A stretch of DNA of 64,000 nucleotides from Runella zeae DSM 19591 (GCF_000423565.1 NZ_KE384039.1:1-64000); one strand, 5' to 3'. Counted from the first letter of the stretch, positions 7,835-15,847 are shown. A program made the numbers and translations. The notes: generated from the letters alone by a model not told the origin.

Positions 7835-8059
7835 TTAGTTTTTTTTAAAATATATATTTGTTGGGAAATCTTTTGAAAAAACTACTTGAAGACATTCCAA
7901 AGAGTGTAATAATTTTTCGTAGTCTCTAATATCAACGATTTGTGAGGTAACAGAAGAGGGAGAAACATCCATACCAATAATATCATACTCTTGGCAAAGT
8001 CTCCAATGCAGCGCCCGTCCAACTCTTCCACTACTGCCAGTAATAGCCACTTTTTTCAT
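7835..8059 (-). pseudogene. N-terminal fragment of an NAD(P)-dependent epimerase/SDR
   Basis: 74 residues. MKKVAITGSSGRVGRALHWRL carries the Rossmann GxxGxxG motif, and IIGMDVSPSS and VDIRDYEKLLHSLE follow as in extended SDR epimerases. After CLQVVF, where the family normally continues HLAA, the frame switches to unrelated residues and stops. About three quarters of the enzyme is missing, including the YxxxK site. It begins 14 bases from the end of DUF4304 copy 2 with no full junction palindrome between them, so it is probably the remains of an older cassette. Confidence 0.65.
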
Positions 8060-8073
8060 ACGCTGCGGTTTTT

Positions 8074-8697
8074 CTATTTTTCAAGTCCATATTTTTGTCC
8101 GTATTCTCTAATTGTTATTAAAAATGGGGGAGTTGGTTTATCACTCAGAAGTCCTTCGTATTCTCGTTTTGCTTTGTCAAACTGTTTAAATTCTCCATAA
8201 ACTATTAGTTTACCCAAAGGTGTCATCCTCATATCAGCTTTGTCTAATTTGTCCAACTCCTGAAGCATTTTTTTAGTGCTATTCAGCCGGTCAAAATATG
8301 GTAAAATGAAATTTGTCAGATTCTTTTTCATTTCGTTAATTAATTGTTGCTCGTCTGTTTGCTCTTCAATGTCATACCAAGTGTCGTGTTGTTTTCGCAA
8401 GTCTCCAATTCTTTTTCTAATCAAACATTCTGGCTCTTTTGGGTAATCTGGAAGTCCTTTGTTGCTGTAATTGTAAAATGCAAGCCAATACTCAGGGACA
8501 AAAATTCCTGTATTTATAGTAAACCTAATACTGTGTTTATCCCCAAATTGACTTTTCTGGACATTGATAATTTGTCCGATATTGCCAAGCTTTAAGTAAA
8601 AATTATTTGCTTTTTTCTTAAATCCCAATGGTTTCAATATTTCATGAAATCCTTCCTTTATTGTCTTGTCAAATTTTAGTTCTGATATAGTCTTCAT
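8074..8697 (-). CDS. DUF4304 domain protein, copy 2
   Basis: 207 residues, close paralogue of 4523-5146 (17 differences by my count). The nucleotide match runs from just past the stop codon (8067) to the junction box GCTAACGGTTT (8730-8740), 674 bases in both copies, and ends sharply on both sides. This suggests it moved or was duplicated as a unit. Function unknown; the DUF4304 core FHEILKPLGFKKKANNFY is intact. Confidence 0.82.
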   Translation of the reverse strand: MKTISELKFDKTIKEGFHEILKPLGFKKKANNFYLKLGNIGQIINVQKSQFGDKHSIRFTINTGIFVPEYWLAFYNYSNKGLPDYPKEPECLIRKRIGDLRKQHDTWYDIEEQTDEQQLINEMKKNLTNFILPYFDRLNSTKKMLQELDKLDKADMRMTPLGKLIVYGEFKQFDKAKREYEGLLSDKPTPPFLITIREYGQKYGLEK

Positions 8698-8729
8698 TAG
8701 GAATTACGGTGTGTCGGTCTAAAGTCACA

Positions 8730-8880
8730 GCTAACGGTTTTTGAATTTGCCGAAGGCGAGGTGTGTCAGCACCAATCACTACTGTTGATTTGTTGATTTG
8801 ATAAAATTTAGTTAATTACAAAAGTGCCATACAAGCTCGTAACCCCTGCTTTTGGCAAAGCTTATGTTCTTATGTTGGCA
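8730..8880 (-). repeat. Cassette-junction palindrome D
   Basis: Start-proximal box AGCTAACGGTTT (8729-8740), identical to element C up to that point. The other side, near 8850-8880 (TTTGGCAAAGCTTATGTT), is weakly matched to the inner arm TGAATTTGCC. It lies between DUF4304 copy 2 and the membrane protein. The far box is poorly conserved. Confidence 0.45.
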
Positions 8881-8892
8881 GTCATATATTGT

Positions 8893-9429
8893 TCATTCGT
8901 CATTGTTCATATCTGTTTTTTTGTTTACAAATATCCAGTCGGATTTGTTAATTCTTGTCGTGTCAATAATGCTTGTCTTATTCCAAAATTTCAAAAACGG
9001 TTCAAGTTTAACTACTCGATTTCCATCTGCACCTAAAGCACCTTCTCCAATTACCTGTGTCATTATTACTGTCGCTGAGTTTGCCTTATGTCTATAAAGT
9101 AAGGTGTCATTTGTAATTGTCAAAAAACCTACAGAAAAAAGCATACTTGCCATCATGAAAAAAGAAAATATTGAGCCTGTGATTGTCGTAAATATTATGG
9201 TAATATTTTTTAATTTATCGTTAGCTCGTTTAATTGTTCCTGTTAGTGTCAATAAAATTGCAATTGGAAGTCCTTGCATTATGGTGTCGTAAAACTGTCT
9301 GCTTAATTTCCAATCCGCAAACTCATAAGTTGAAGATTGCCCAAATATTAATGCGTAAAATGCCACAACAATAAAGACAATTGTTAGCCAGAAAATTATT
9401 CTAAGAATTATATTTATGGTTGTCGTCAT
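8893..9429 (-). CDS. Small membrane protein of unknown function
   Basis: 178 residues. Four hydrophobic segments: residues 8-30, 45-62 (TIMQGLPIAILLTLTG), 72-90 and 92-108. A soluble C-terminal ~65 residues follows, containing VIMTQVIGEGALGADGNRVV and ending rich in lysine and aspartate. The topology suggests an inner-membrane protein with its tail on one side. No family recognised. It lies alone between palindromes D and E. Confidence 0.6.
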   Translation of the reverse strand: MTTTINIILRIIFWLTIVFIVVAFYALIFGQSSTYEFADWKLSRQFYDTIMQGLPIAILLTLTGTIKRANDKLKNITIIFTTITGSIFSFFMMASMLFSVGFLTITNDTLLYRHKANSATVIMTQVIGEGALGADGNRVVKLEPFLKFWNKTSIIDTTRINKSDWIFVNKKTDMNNDE

Positions 9430-9440
9430 TTTATGTTACT

Positions 9441-9667
9441 GCTAATTTGCGGGACTCGTAGCGAGTGTGGGATATGTAACTCTTCTAGTGTAAGGTCTAC
9501 TGGTTTTAACTACTTACAATTGTCCGTCGTTTAGCTGCTACCCGAAGGGTGGGATCTCGAAGCACCCCGCAAGCTTTCATGATCAGCCAAGCACAAACTT
9601 TGATAGAAGCACAAAGCTTGATTTAACCACTGAACCGCCACTTTTGGGTAGGTGCTGTTATAGGGCG
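9441..9667 (-). repeat. Cassette-junction palindrome E, possibly a double site
   Basis: The stop-proximal box TGTTATAGGGCG (9656-9667) and the arm CCGCCACTTTTGGGTAG (9635-9651) pair with CTACCCGAAGGGTGG (9538-9552). A GTTTAGC box sits at 9529-9535. A further start-proximal box GCTAATTTGCGGG lies at 9441, next to the membrane-protein start. The 227-base length and the two start-side boxes suggest either two sites in tandem or a vanished cassette. Confidence 0.55.
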
Positions 9668-9670
9668 TTT

Positions 9671-10327
9671 TTATTTCTGTCCACCAAGCCATATGTTGCC
9701 ACGTTTAAATGAATATGATTTTGTTGTATCGCCCATTGGTTCTTTAAACTTGTGAGTCCGATGCGGCTTTTTTAAAAGTATATCAAACCACATTTTCGTT
9801 TCTTCGTAATCTTGTCTTGAAGCATAAGTCTCTGGTTTGCCAACTTCAGCATTGTCATAGTGGTCTTCGTCTAAACAATAGTCCCAATTCAATTTTGATA
9901 GTTTTGTTTTTAGGCTTCCGTAATTGTGGAGTTGAATGGTTTTGTTTGTGTCAGGCTTGTAAAATGTGCTTTTGTAGAAGTCAACATTGTCACCAATTGC
10001 ACACACAACTTGAGATTGTGAAAAATATGGTTCAAAAAGCCAAACTTTTAAATAATATGGTTGTCTTAGTTTGTCGAGTTGTTCTTTCCAGTCATCATAA
10101 ATGTCAAGTAATCCGTTGAGTATTTTTTGTTTGGTCTTTCCTGTCGGTTCCGGTGTTATACTATTTGTCAATGAAAGTCCGCTCCAAGGATGTACTGTGA
10201 TTTTTGCATAATATCTATCACGTTGATTTAATAAATAGTCGGTCAAGTCCAGCGATAAATTGTCAAGTCGCCACTTGTCGATTTGCTTTTGTCTTCTGTT
10301 ATGTCCTCGTATTTTTTTCTTTCTCAC
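9671..10327 (-). CDS. Hypothetical protein
   Basis: 218 residues, no family recognised. Very basic N-terminus (RKKKIRGHNRRQKQIDKWR), then a mixed region with many aromatic residues (RYYAKITVHPWSGLSL, YYLKVWLFEPYFSQSQVV) and a basic C-terminus. No signal or membrane segments. The stop codon lies only three bases from the AACGCCCTATAAC box of element E, the tight gene-to-box spacing typical of cassettes. Confidence 0.6.
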   Translation of the reverse strand: MRKKKIRGHNRRQKQIDKWRLDNLSLDLTDYLLNQRDRYYAKITVHPWSGLSLTNSITPEPTGKTKQKILNGLLDIYDDWKEQLDKLRQPYYLKVWLFEPYFSQSQVVCAIGDNVDFYKSTFYKPDTNKTIQLHNYGSLKTKLSKLNWDYCLDEDHYDNAEVGKPETYASRQDYEETKMWFDILLKKPHRTHKFKEPMGDTTKSYSFKRGNIWLGGQK

Positions 10328-10347
10328 GGTCGTCTGTTAAAATGTTC

Positions 10348-10471
10348 ACTAACGGTTACGGCTTGGCGATGGTTGGCTTTTGAAACCGTAAACTGTCTGC
10401 AAGTACCAACGTTTATTAATTGCTCAAATGTTTCTATTCACACTGTCCGCTCACTCGTATTATAGAGCGTT
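10348..10471 (-). repeat. Cassette-junction palindrome F
   Basis: Start-proximal box CACTAACGGTTACGGCTTGG (from 10347) and stop-proximal box CGTATTATAGAGCGTT (10456-10471), 124 bases apart. The second overlaps the stop codon of the 108-residue protein, whose last codons and TAA are part of the box AACGCTCTATAATACG (minus strand). Confidence 0.6.
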
Positions 10472-10786
10472 TTTTATTTTGTTAATCGTTTCAGTGTCCA
10501 ATCCCACAGATTCAACATAAATTTCGTCAAAGTCAGCGGAGTCTGTAACGCCAATGCCACCTTCTGGTTTTAATTCTGTGTTGTCTTCAAGTAGTACAAT
10601 TCGAAAATTGAACTTGTTTACGTTAGAAATTCCTTGTTTCTCAAAATGTTGTTGAATGGTTTTCTGGTATTTTTTGTAATTGTCGTTTGCGATTAAGTTA
10701 CCGCCCATTCCGCCCATACTTTCATCAATGATTGAAAAATCTACTTCACCAATTTTGTCATCGTCGATATATAAAAAACCTTTCAT
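10460..10786 (-). CDS. Hypothetical protein, downstream partner of a two-gene cassette
   Basis: 108 residues, acidic. GFLYIDDDKIGEVDFSIIDE begins a strand-rich fold; a helix YKKYQKTIQQHFEKQG and a second strand run FNFRIVLLEDN follow. No family recognised. Its ATG overlaps the stop of the preceding 103-residue gene by one base, so the two are translationally coupled and probably act together. The stop codon falls inside palindrome F. Confidence 0.6.
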   Translation of the reverse strand: MKGFLYIDDDKIGEVDFSIIDESMGGMGGNLIANDNYKKYQKTIQQHFEKQGISNVNKFNFRIVLLEDNTELKPEGGIGVTDSADFDEIYVESVGLDTETINKIKNAL

Positions 10787-11097
10787 TAGTCTTTCCCCTC
10801 TATTGTAATGTCCAAAAATTCACTTCCTATTTTCAGTCCAACTAGGAAGTCAATTGTTTCTGTGTCGCCCGAAACTATCAGAAGTTTGTATTTATTTTCT
10901 TCACTTGAAATTTCGATGTCCTCAATGGCATTGATTCTAACAGTCATTGAAAGTGACTCATTAAAGGGTATATTAACAAACCATTTTTCTTGCACGGTAC
11001 CGTCTTTCAGTTGTCCGATTAAATAAAATTCGTTCCTGCGTCTAATAGCAAAACTGTCAATTACCTCAAATTGTCCTTGTCTTATTTTCGTGTTCAT
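10786..11097 (-). CDS. Hypothetical protein, first gene of a two-gene cassette
   Basis: 103 residues, predicted all-beta with a barrel-like alternation (FEVIDSFAIRRRNEFYLIGQL, EKWFVNIPFN, YKLLIVSG). The middle resembles small-barrel proteins, but I cannot assign a family. It overlaps the downstream 108-residue gene. It starts 23 bases beyond the GTTAGC box of element G. Confidence 0.6.
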   Translation of the reverse strand: MNTKIRQGQFEVIDSFAIRRRNEFYLIGQLKDGTVQEKWFVNIPFNESLSMTVRINAIEDIEISSEENKYKLLIVSGDTETIDFLVGLKIGSEFLDITIEGKD

Positions 11098-11119
11098 TGT
11101 CAGTTTTCATAAAATGGGT

Positions 11120-11255
11120 GCTAACGGTTTGGGGCTTTGCGTTCGGGCGGGTTTCGGAGCATTAAACGGTCAACCCAGCACAAAAGTTGATGCGAGGTAG
11201 AATGCTCAATTAACCACATCACCCACCATTGAGCCAAACGCCTGTTATAGGGCGT
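11120..11255 (-). repeat. Cassette-junction palindrome G (best conserved)
   Basis: Start-proximal box GCTAACGGTTTGGGGCTTTG (11120-11139) with the arm GTTCGGGCGGGT, and stop-proximal CGCCTGTTATAGGGCG (11239-11254) with the arm ACCCACCATTGAGCCAAACG (11221-11240). The arms pair with small bulges over about 30 bases, the spacer is about 70 bases and the total is 136. This is the clearest attC-like structure in the window. Confidence 0.65.
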
Positions 11256-11281
11256 TTTTCTTGTCGCTGTCAATTCACTTT

Positions 11282-13294
11282 TCATTGTTCTTGCTTTGCT
11301 TTTCTGTCTATATATGACTGTAATTGTTGTTTAGCTTCACTCAGTCTTGGGCTTAGTTGGCTTTGAATTAAGTGATTTGAAAGTGTCTTTTTAGTCAAAT
11401 CTATTTCAGAAATACCTTCTTCCAGTTCAGTCAAAAACTTCATTTCGTCTGTTAAATATTCGCTGAAGGAAGTATCTAAGTATCTTATTTCTAAAAGTGA
11501 TGTCAAGTCCATTATTTCTTCTGGTTTTGCATCTTTTATTCCTTGCTTTACACTTTCTGTTTTTAATTGGTGAAACAATGCCTTATCAGGGGTTCTAATG
11601 TCATATCGTTCTGGAAGAAATTCTTTCACAAACTCCGATAAATTAGTTTGAAAGAGAGATTGAATATTTTTTGCTTCTTCAATAGCCTTTAAAGCTTCTA
11701 TTTCTTTCACTCTAAGTTTGATGTGTTCAACCAGAGATGTTAAATGCTCTCCTGTAAATCTGCTTTGAACCATTTCAAATTGAGATTTAGCAAAGTGATT
11801 AAAATTTACTTTAGAAAGAAATATATCAAGTCCTGTTTTAATTTTTGATGTAATTGTGTCTTTGTCAATTTCGATAAATTCACTAAATCCAAGCAGGTAA
11901 ACACCGGCGTTCAAGTAAGAAACGATGTCTTCTAAAATCCCTTCTTTACAATATCCTAGAAGTTCTTTTAAGGTGTGAACAAACTCTTCATCTGAATATT
12001 TCCAATAGCCTTGATGAAGAAAAGAATCAATAATTTGATGTGCTGGATTTACTTTGCCTTCCTTAACTTTAAAACTTTCTTCCAAGGCTTGTATAAACGT
12101 TGTCTTATTTATCTGCTTGCCTGATGTGATTAAATTGTATAGTTCTTCATAGTATATGTATGACTCCGAAAGTCTATTGTAATATGTCTTTTTAAAGTTT
12201 TCAGAATATGTCCATTCATTTTTCGCCTCAATATTTTCTTCACTGTTACCTTGCGATAAGAAGTCAAAGTTTGAGAAGTCTATATCGGAAAAAGTTGAAG
12301 TTTGGTTGTCTAATTTTTTCTTGTCTGTCAAGCTTATGTTATTGGGTTTTCGGAATTCAATTGAAATTGATAATGTGAAAATCCATAAATTTTTTAATTG
12401 AGCTAAGAACAATTCATTTATTTTATTGGTTTCAACTAATAATTCAAATGCTACCTTAAAATGCTCTATGGCAAATTTTAAAGTTCGAATATTTGAAAAT
12501 GACTTTTTTAGCTCTTTGTTTAATTGAGTGTCTTCTGTTAAAGTAGTTAGTGTTTGAATGAAAAAATCTTTACGGTTTAAAAGGAATGTTTTAAAATTAC
12601 TGTCTGAATAGTCATTGACAATGCTATCATATATTTTACTTATGTTGGGAATGAAATGGATAGTTTTTTCAATGGTCTTTTCTTTAAAAGTAATTCCATT
12701 TTTTATTTCTGTCTCGTTAGCAATAAGTAATACCTTACAGCCTTTGTTTTCAACCAAGTCATTTATTATTCCCAAAAAATCGTCCACATTAATTTTATCA
12801 CTCATTCTTTCGATGTCATCAAAACAGATGAGCAATTTGTCGTGAGGAATTAATCTAAAAAAGTTTTCACCTGTTCCAAGTATCAATTTTTCTACGTCTA
12901 CAAACTTTTTGATATATGGAATTGCTTCTGATAAGTTTTTTACATTTTTTGCAATAGTCCCTGTGCCGAGATTTACATTTTTACCTTTACTGTCAAAGTA
13001 GGCAAAGAGAACTTTTTGTGCAATATTATTCTTGTCTGTTTCACCATATAGAGAAACAATAATAGGGCTAAAGTCAGTACTCCTTTCAATTAATGGGAAA
13101 ATATATTTCTTAATGTGATAAGTCTTTCCGCTACCCCAGTCACCTGTGAGAAGCAGAGCACCTGTCGTTTTCATTCTTAAATGATTTAAAATAGGCTCGC
13201 TTATCGGACTGCTTATTTCCTCAACATTTGTGTCTGCTGTTACATTATTGTCTGCCACTTTTTCTTTTTTAAATAGTTTCTTTAGTATGTTCAC
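11282..13294 (-). CDS. KAP-family P-loop NTPase
   Basis: About 670 residues. Walker A is GDWGSGKTYHIKKYIFPLIE near residues 51-70, and Walker B is LLICFDDIERMSDKINVDD near residues 155-173, followed by a sensor-like KVLLIANETEI. This order is that of KAP NTPases (KAP_NTPase/P-loop ATPase of the STAND-related class), which are often soluble or membrane-tethered regulators and include several phage-defence proteins. No strong transmembrane insert is seen. The C-terminal ~350 residues are helical and unassigned. I chose a GTG start at 13294 because it lies 17 bases after the GTTATAGGGC box. An ATG at 13336 is possible but would be inside that box. Confidence 0.72.
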   Translation of the reverse strand: MNILKKLFKKEKVADNNVTADTNVEEISSPISEPILNHLRMKTTGALLLTGDWGSGKTYHIKKYIFPLIERSTDFSPIIVSLYGETDKNNIAQKVLFAYFDSKGKNVNLGTGTIAKNVKNLSEAIPYIKKFVDVEKLILGTGENFFRLIPHDKLLICFDDIERMSDKINVDDFLGIINDLVENKGCKVLLIANETEIKNGITFKEKTIEKTIHFIPNISKIYDSIVNDYSDSNFKTFLLNRKDFFIQTLTTLTEDTQLNKELKKSFSNIRTLKFAIEHFKVAFELLVETNKINELFLAQLKNLWIFTLSISIEFRKPNNISLTDKKKLDNQTSTFSDIDFSNFDFLSQGNSEENIEAKNEWTYSENFKKTYYNRLSESYIYYEELYNLITSGKQINKTTFIQALEESFKVKEGKVNPAHQIIDSFLHQGYWKYSDEEFVHTLKELLGYCKEGILEDIVSYLNAGVYLLGFSEFIEIDKDTITSKIKTGLDIFLSKVNFNHFAKSQFEMVQSRFTGEHLTSLVEHIKLRVKEIEALKAIEEAKNIQSLFQTNLSEFVKEFLPERYDIRTPDKALFHQLKTESVKQGIKDAKPEEIMDLTSLLEIRYLDTSFSEYLTDEMKFLTELEEGISEIDLTKKTLSNHLIQSQLSPRLSEAKQQLQSYIDRKAKQEQ

Positions 13295-13311
13295 AGTGTC
13301 GCCTTTAAAAT

Positions 13312-13354
13312 GCCCTATAACACAATATAGCCGCAACCCTTGCGCCTATACCCC
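13312..13354 (-). repeat. Terminal half-junction of the cassette region
   Basis: GCCCTATAAC at 13312-13321 (plus) with CCGCAACCCTTGCG beside it, just before the KAP start. CGGCTATATTG on the minus strand repeats part of element C. The element is shorter than the others, and the sequence beyond 13.36 kb no longer resembles the array, so this may be the array boundary. Confidence 0.35.
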
Positions 13355-13631
13355 AAATATACCTACTTTCCCTAAAATATGCCTTATGATTTTTTGTGTT
13401 ATTAGGGAAATTTTTCCCCAAATGTTAGGAAAGTCGTGTTGAGAAAATTGAGGTGGGGCTGAGCATTATGCCATTTTTTGAAAATTACCAACTTGTAGTT
13501 CGCCCGTAGATGAAAGCCCAAACACGGGGTAGATTTTGAAGAAAATAATGAGACAAAAATAGGAGGGTCTTTTCTGGTGGGTGTTTGTAAATGAGGTGAG
13601 TGGTAGCAACATCCAAGAAGGAAGCGATTGC
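13355..13631. other. Non-coding boundary stretch
   Basis: No gene supported; a reading frame spanning 13402-13830 is the shadow of the aldo/keto reductase remnant. TTTCCCTAA (13367-13375) and TTAGGGAAA (13402-13410) form an inverted repeat of possible regulatory use. Confidence 0.35.
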
Positions 13632-13860
13632 CTATTTTGTGCTTGTCGCGGCCTGTATTTGGGCAGGATAGCGCTCGCCTACAATTTTGATGGTCGCTAA
13701 GGCGGCATTTATGTTGGCTAATTCGTCGCGGGTCAACGAAATATGAATAGCACCTATGTTTTCTTGTAAGCGATGCCGTTTGGAGGTTCCGGGAATGGGC
13801 ACAATCCAAGATTTTTGGGCCAACAACCAACCTAAAACGATTTTAGCGGATATTTTTTCT
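13632..13860 (-). pseudogene. C-terminal remnant of an aldo/keto reductase
   Basis: Reads KIVLGWLLAQKSWIVPIPGT and then RLQENIGAIHISLTRDEL, ending GERYPAQIQAATSTK. This is the last quarter of an aldo/keto reductase with the NADPH-binding IPGT segment. The rest, including the Tyr-Lys-Asp-His site, is absent. The recognisable part begins inside the last codons of the crp gene, so a deletion joined the two. Not functional. Confidence 0.75.
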
Positions 13861-14412
13861 TATTCTACTCAAAGAAGATTGCGTAATTCCCAAATACGAA
13901 GCGATAAAAGACAAAGGAACGCGGTTGGCCAAAGTGGGAAACTTTTCGATAAAATCAAGGTAACGCGTAGTGGCGTCTTGGGAGACTAACTCACTTCTTC
14001 TCTCCAGTTTTTCTCTATGATGTTTGGCCATTATTTTTTGGACAATGACCTCCCAACCTACAATCGTTTCTGAGATTTCTTTCCAATTCTTTTTTGAAAA
14101 CACCACTATTTTATAGTCCGTAACGGCTTGTAGGTATTCTGAAGGGATATATTCTCCTTTATACATAGGGCCATCCAAAATCAGGTGGTTTTTATCTACA
14201 AAATACCGCGTATTTTCGTCTCCACTATTGGTATAATAATACACCCGCAAAACCCCTTCTGTTAGCAAACCAATCTGCTTTACCATTTTTCCGGCTTCTC
14301 AATAAAACTCGTCTTTACGAAGTTCTAAATTGGTGACTTTGCTCATAATAAGGTCAATTTGCTGCTTATTCAAATGTCCAAATTGTAATAGATATTCAAC
14401 AAATTTTTCCAT
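13843..14412 (-). pseudogene. Crp/Fnr-family regulator interrupted by an in-frame TGA
   Basis: The full frame from ATG 14412 is 190 codons, normal for Bacteroidota Crp-like regulators: MEKFVEYLLQFGHLNKQQID, then a cyclic-nucleotide-binding fold, then the C-terminal helix-turn-helix YLGITQSSLSRIRKN. Codon 38 is TGA (14299-14301) where relatives have Trp (DEFYW-EAGK), a one-base TGG to TGA change. Reinitiation at Met 14286 would give a 147-residue protein lacking the first beta strands. The ATG touches the stop of the preceding gene (14413), which supports the long start. Probably inactive, unless the stop is a sequencing error. Confidence 0.8.
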
Positions 14413-14913
14413 TTAGTGCGTTCTGCTGTATATTGTGAAGGCGTGAAAATTATGAAATAGCAGAAATAAAATAGAAATCAAAACAAAGAACCAACGTCTA
14501 AACGGCCAATTGAAGTAAAATGAATCTCCAATCAGCCCGATACCTATCAACCAAATCAAAGGAGTGTAAGAAGGGGCCGTAAATCCCACAGTACTATTGC
14601 TCCATTTACTATCGGGAAATAAGATTAAAACTAGCCAAGAAGCAAAGTACAATAAAACGCCGCCTAAGTATATATACAATCCTTTTTTCTGGGTTGGGGT
14701 TGAAATACGGAGAGGCATCAGAAAAGTAAGCATAAACACCAGTGCTCGTGAAATATTTTCTCCATACGTCAGCAAAGTTGGAATGTCTTTCCAGAATATT
14801 TCTGGCTGAAAGTCTTTCGGCAGTTTACTGGTCAATACTATATTCCAAATCATGATTGGAATGGTCAGAAGAAAACAGTTGGTAGCGTATTTCTTTATGG
14901 TGTTTAAGCTCAT
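14413..14913 (-). CDS. Integral membrane protein of unknown function
   Basis: 166 residues from ATG 14913. An upstream frame extension overlaps the AraC gene and is not credible. Five hydrophobic helices (CFLLTIPIMIWNIVL, ISRALVFMLTFLM, GLYIYLGGVLLYFASWLVLIL, PLIWLIGIGLIGDSF and FFVLISILFLLFHNFHAF) suggest a small polytopic inner-membrane protein. It sits between the AraC gene (10 bases upstream) and crp (directly abutting), so it belongs to the same operon. Confidence 0.65.
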   Translation of the reverse strand: MSLNTIKKYATNCFLLTIPIMIWNIVLTSKLPKDFQPEIFWKDIPTLLTYGENISRALVFMLTFLMPLRISTPTQKKGLYIYLGGVLLYFASWLVLILFPDSKWSNSTVGFTAPSYTPLIWLIGIGLIGDSFYFNWPFRRWFFVLISILFLLFHNFHAFTIYSRTH

Positions 14914-14923
14914 TCGTGGGTTT

Positions 14924-15832
14924 TTAATTAAACGATTGCCTGAATTCGAGGGGTGACAATTGCGTTTTTGTTTTAAACAGTTTACTGAACGATTGCAAAT
15001 GCTCAAACCCCAATTCATACGCAATTTCACTGACCGTCAAATCCGTGGTTGAAAGTTTTTCTTTGGCTTTTTCGATTAGTTTTTCATGAATGAGTTGTTG
15101 GGTGCTTTGTCCGGTCAGTGATTTTAGCAAGCCCCGCAAATAACTTGGTGATACATGGAGGTGTTCAGAAATATATTGAACCGTGGGTAAGCCTTTGGAT
15201 ATCAAATCATCATCATTGAAATAATCGGAAAGCAAAGTTTCCAAACGGTCAAGTATCTGATGATTGCTTTTTTTTCGGGTAATAAACTGACGCTGATAAA
15301 ACCGCTCGGCATAGTTGAGCAAGGTTTCTAAATGAGAAACGATAATGTCTTGACTAAATTTGTCGATATTGGATTCGTATTCGTTTTTGATGTTTTCAAC
15401 AATGCCATTGATGAGCGTTTCTTCTTTGTCCGACAAAAACAAAGCTTCGTGGGTGGCATAATCAAAGAAGTCGTATTGTTTTATTTTTTTTGCAAGGATG
15501 GTATTCCACAAAAAATCAGGGTGTATGAATAGCATCCAGCCTTCCAGATTTTGGGAGGGGCCGTCTTCTTCGCCGCGCAATAGCTGCCCGGGCGACATAA
15601 ACGCCATGAGGCCCTCGTCAAAGTCATAGCGTTGTTGGCCGTAGTGGAGCTTGTCGCAGTTTCTTTTGAGAGAAATGACATAGAGGTCAAAACAAACGAC
15701 TTTTATGCTTTCGTGAGCTTGTAATCCCGCTAAATTGATGAGGCCAATAAGTGGATGCTGAGGCTTTGCTAAGCCCATCAACCGATGAATTTCGGTGATG
15801 GACTTTATTCGGTAAGGTGTTGAATGTGCCAT
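14924..15832 (-). CDS. AraC-family transcriptional regulator
   Basis: 302 residues. The N-terminal ~170 residues hold an AraC-type effector or dimerisation domain (DFLWNTILAKKIKQYDFFDY). The C-terminal 100 residues have two helix-turn-helix units (VQYISEHLHVSPSYLRGLLK and LTVSEIAYELGFEHLQSFSK) and the ending LSPLEFRQSFN. It lies in an operon with an SDR, 15 bases downstream of the membrane gene. The repeat pair at 17025-17058 in front of the operon is its likely binding site (inference). Confidence 0.9.
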   Translation of the reverse strand: MAHSTPYRIKSITEIHRLMGLAKPQHPLIGLINLAGLQAHESIKVVCFDLYVISLKRNCDKLHYGQQRYDFDEGLMAFMSPGQLLRGEEDGPSQNLEGWMLFIHPDFLWNTILAKKIKQYDFFDYATHEALFLSDKEETLINGIVENIKNEYESNIDKFSQDIIVSHLETLLNYAERFYQRQFITRKKSNHQILDRLETLLSDYFNDDDLISKGLPTVQYISEHLHVSPSYLRGLLKSLTGQSTQQLIHEKLIEKAKEKLSTTDLTVSEIAYELGFEHLQSFSKLFKTKTQLSPLEFRQSFN

Positions 15833-15847
15833 AGTACAAAGTTAATT

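Noticed and set aside
13402..13830. 142-residue minus-strand frame over the reductase remnant
   Set aside because: Shadow of the aldo/keto reductase fragment in another frame; basic, low-complexity translation.
14299..14301. TGA read as selenocysteine in crp
   Set aside because: No Crp/Fnr selenoprotein is known, the aligned residue is Trp, and no SECIS-like stem was apparent; a nonsense change is simpler.
14914..15030. N-terminal extension of the membrane protein at 14413-14913
   Set aside because: It overlaps the AraC gene in another frame and is not hydrophobic or conserved-looking; ATG 14913 fits the operon spacing.
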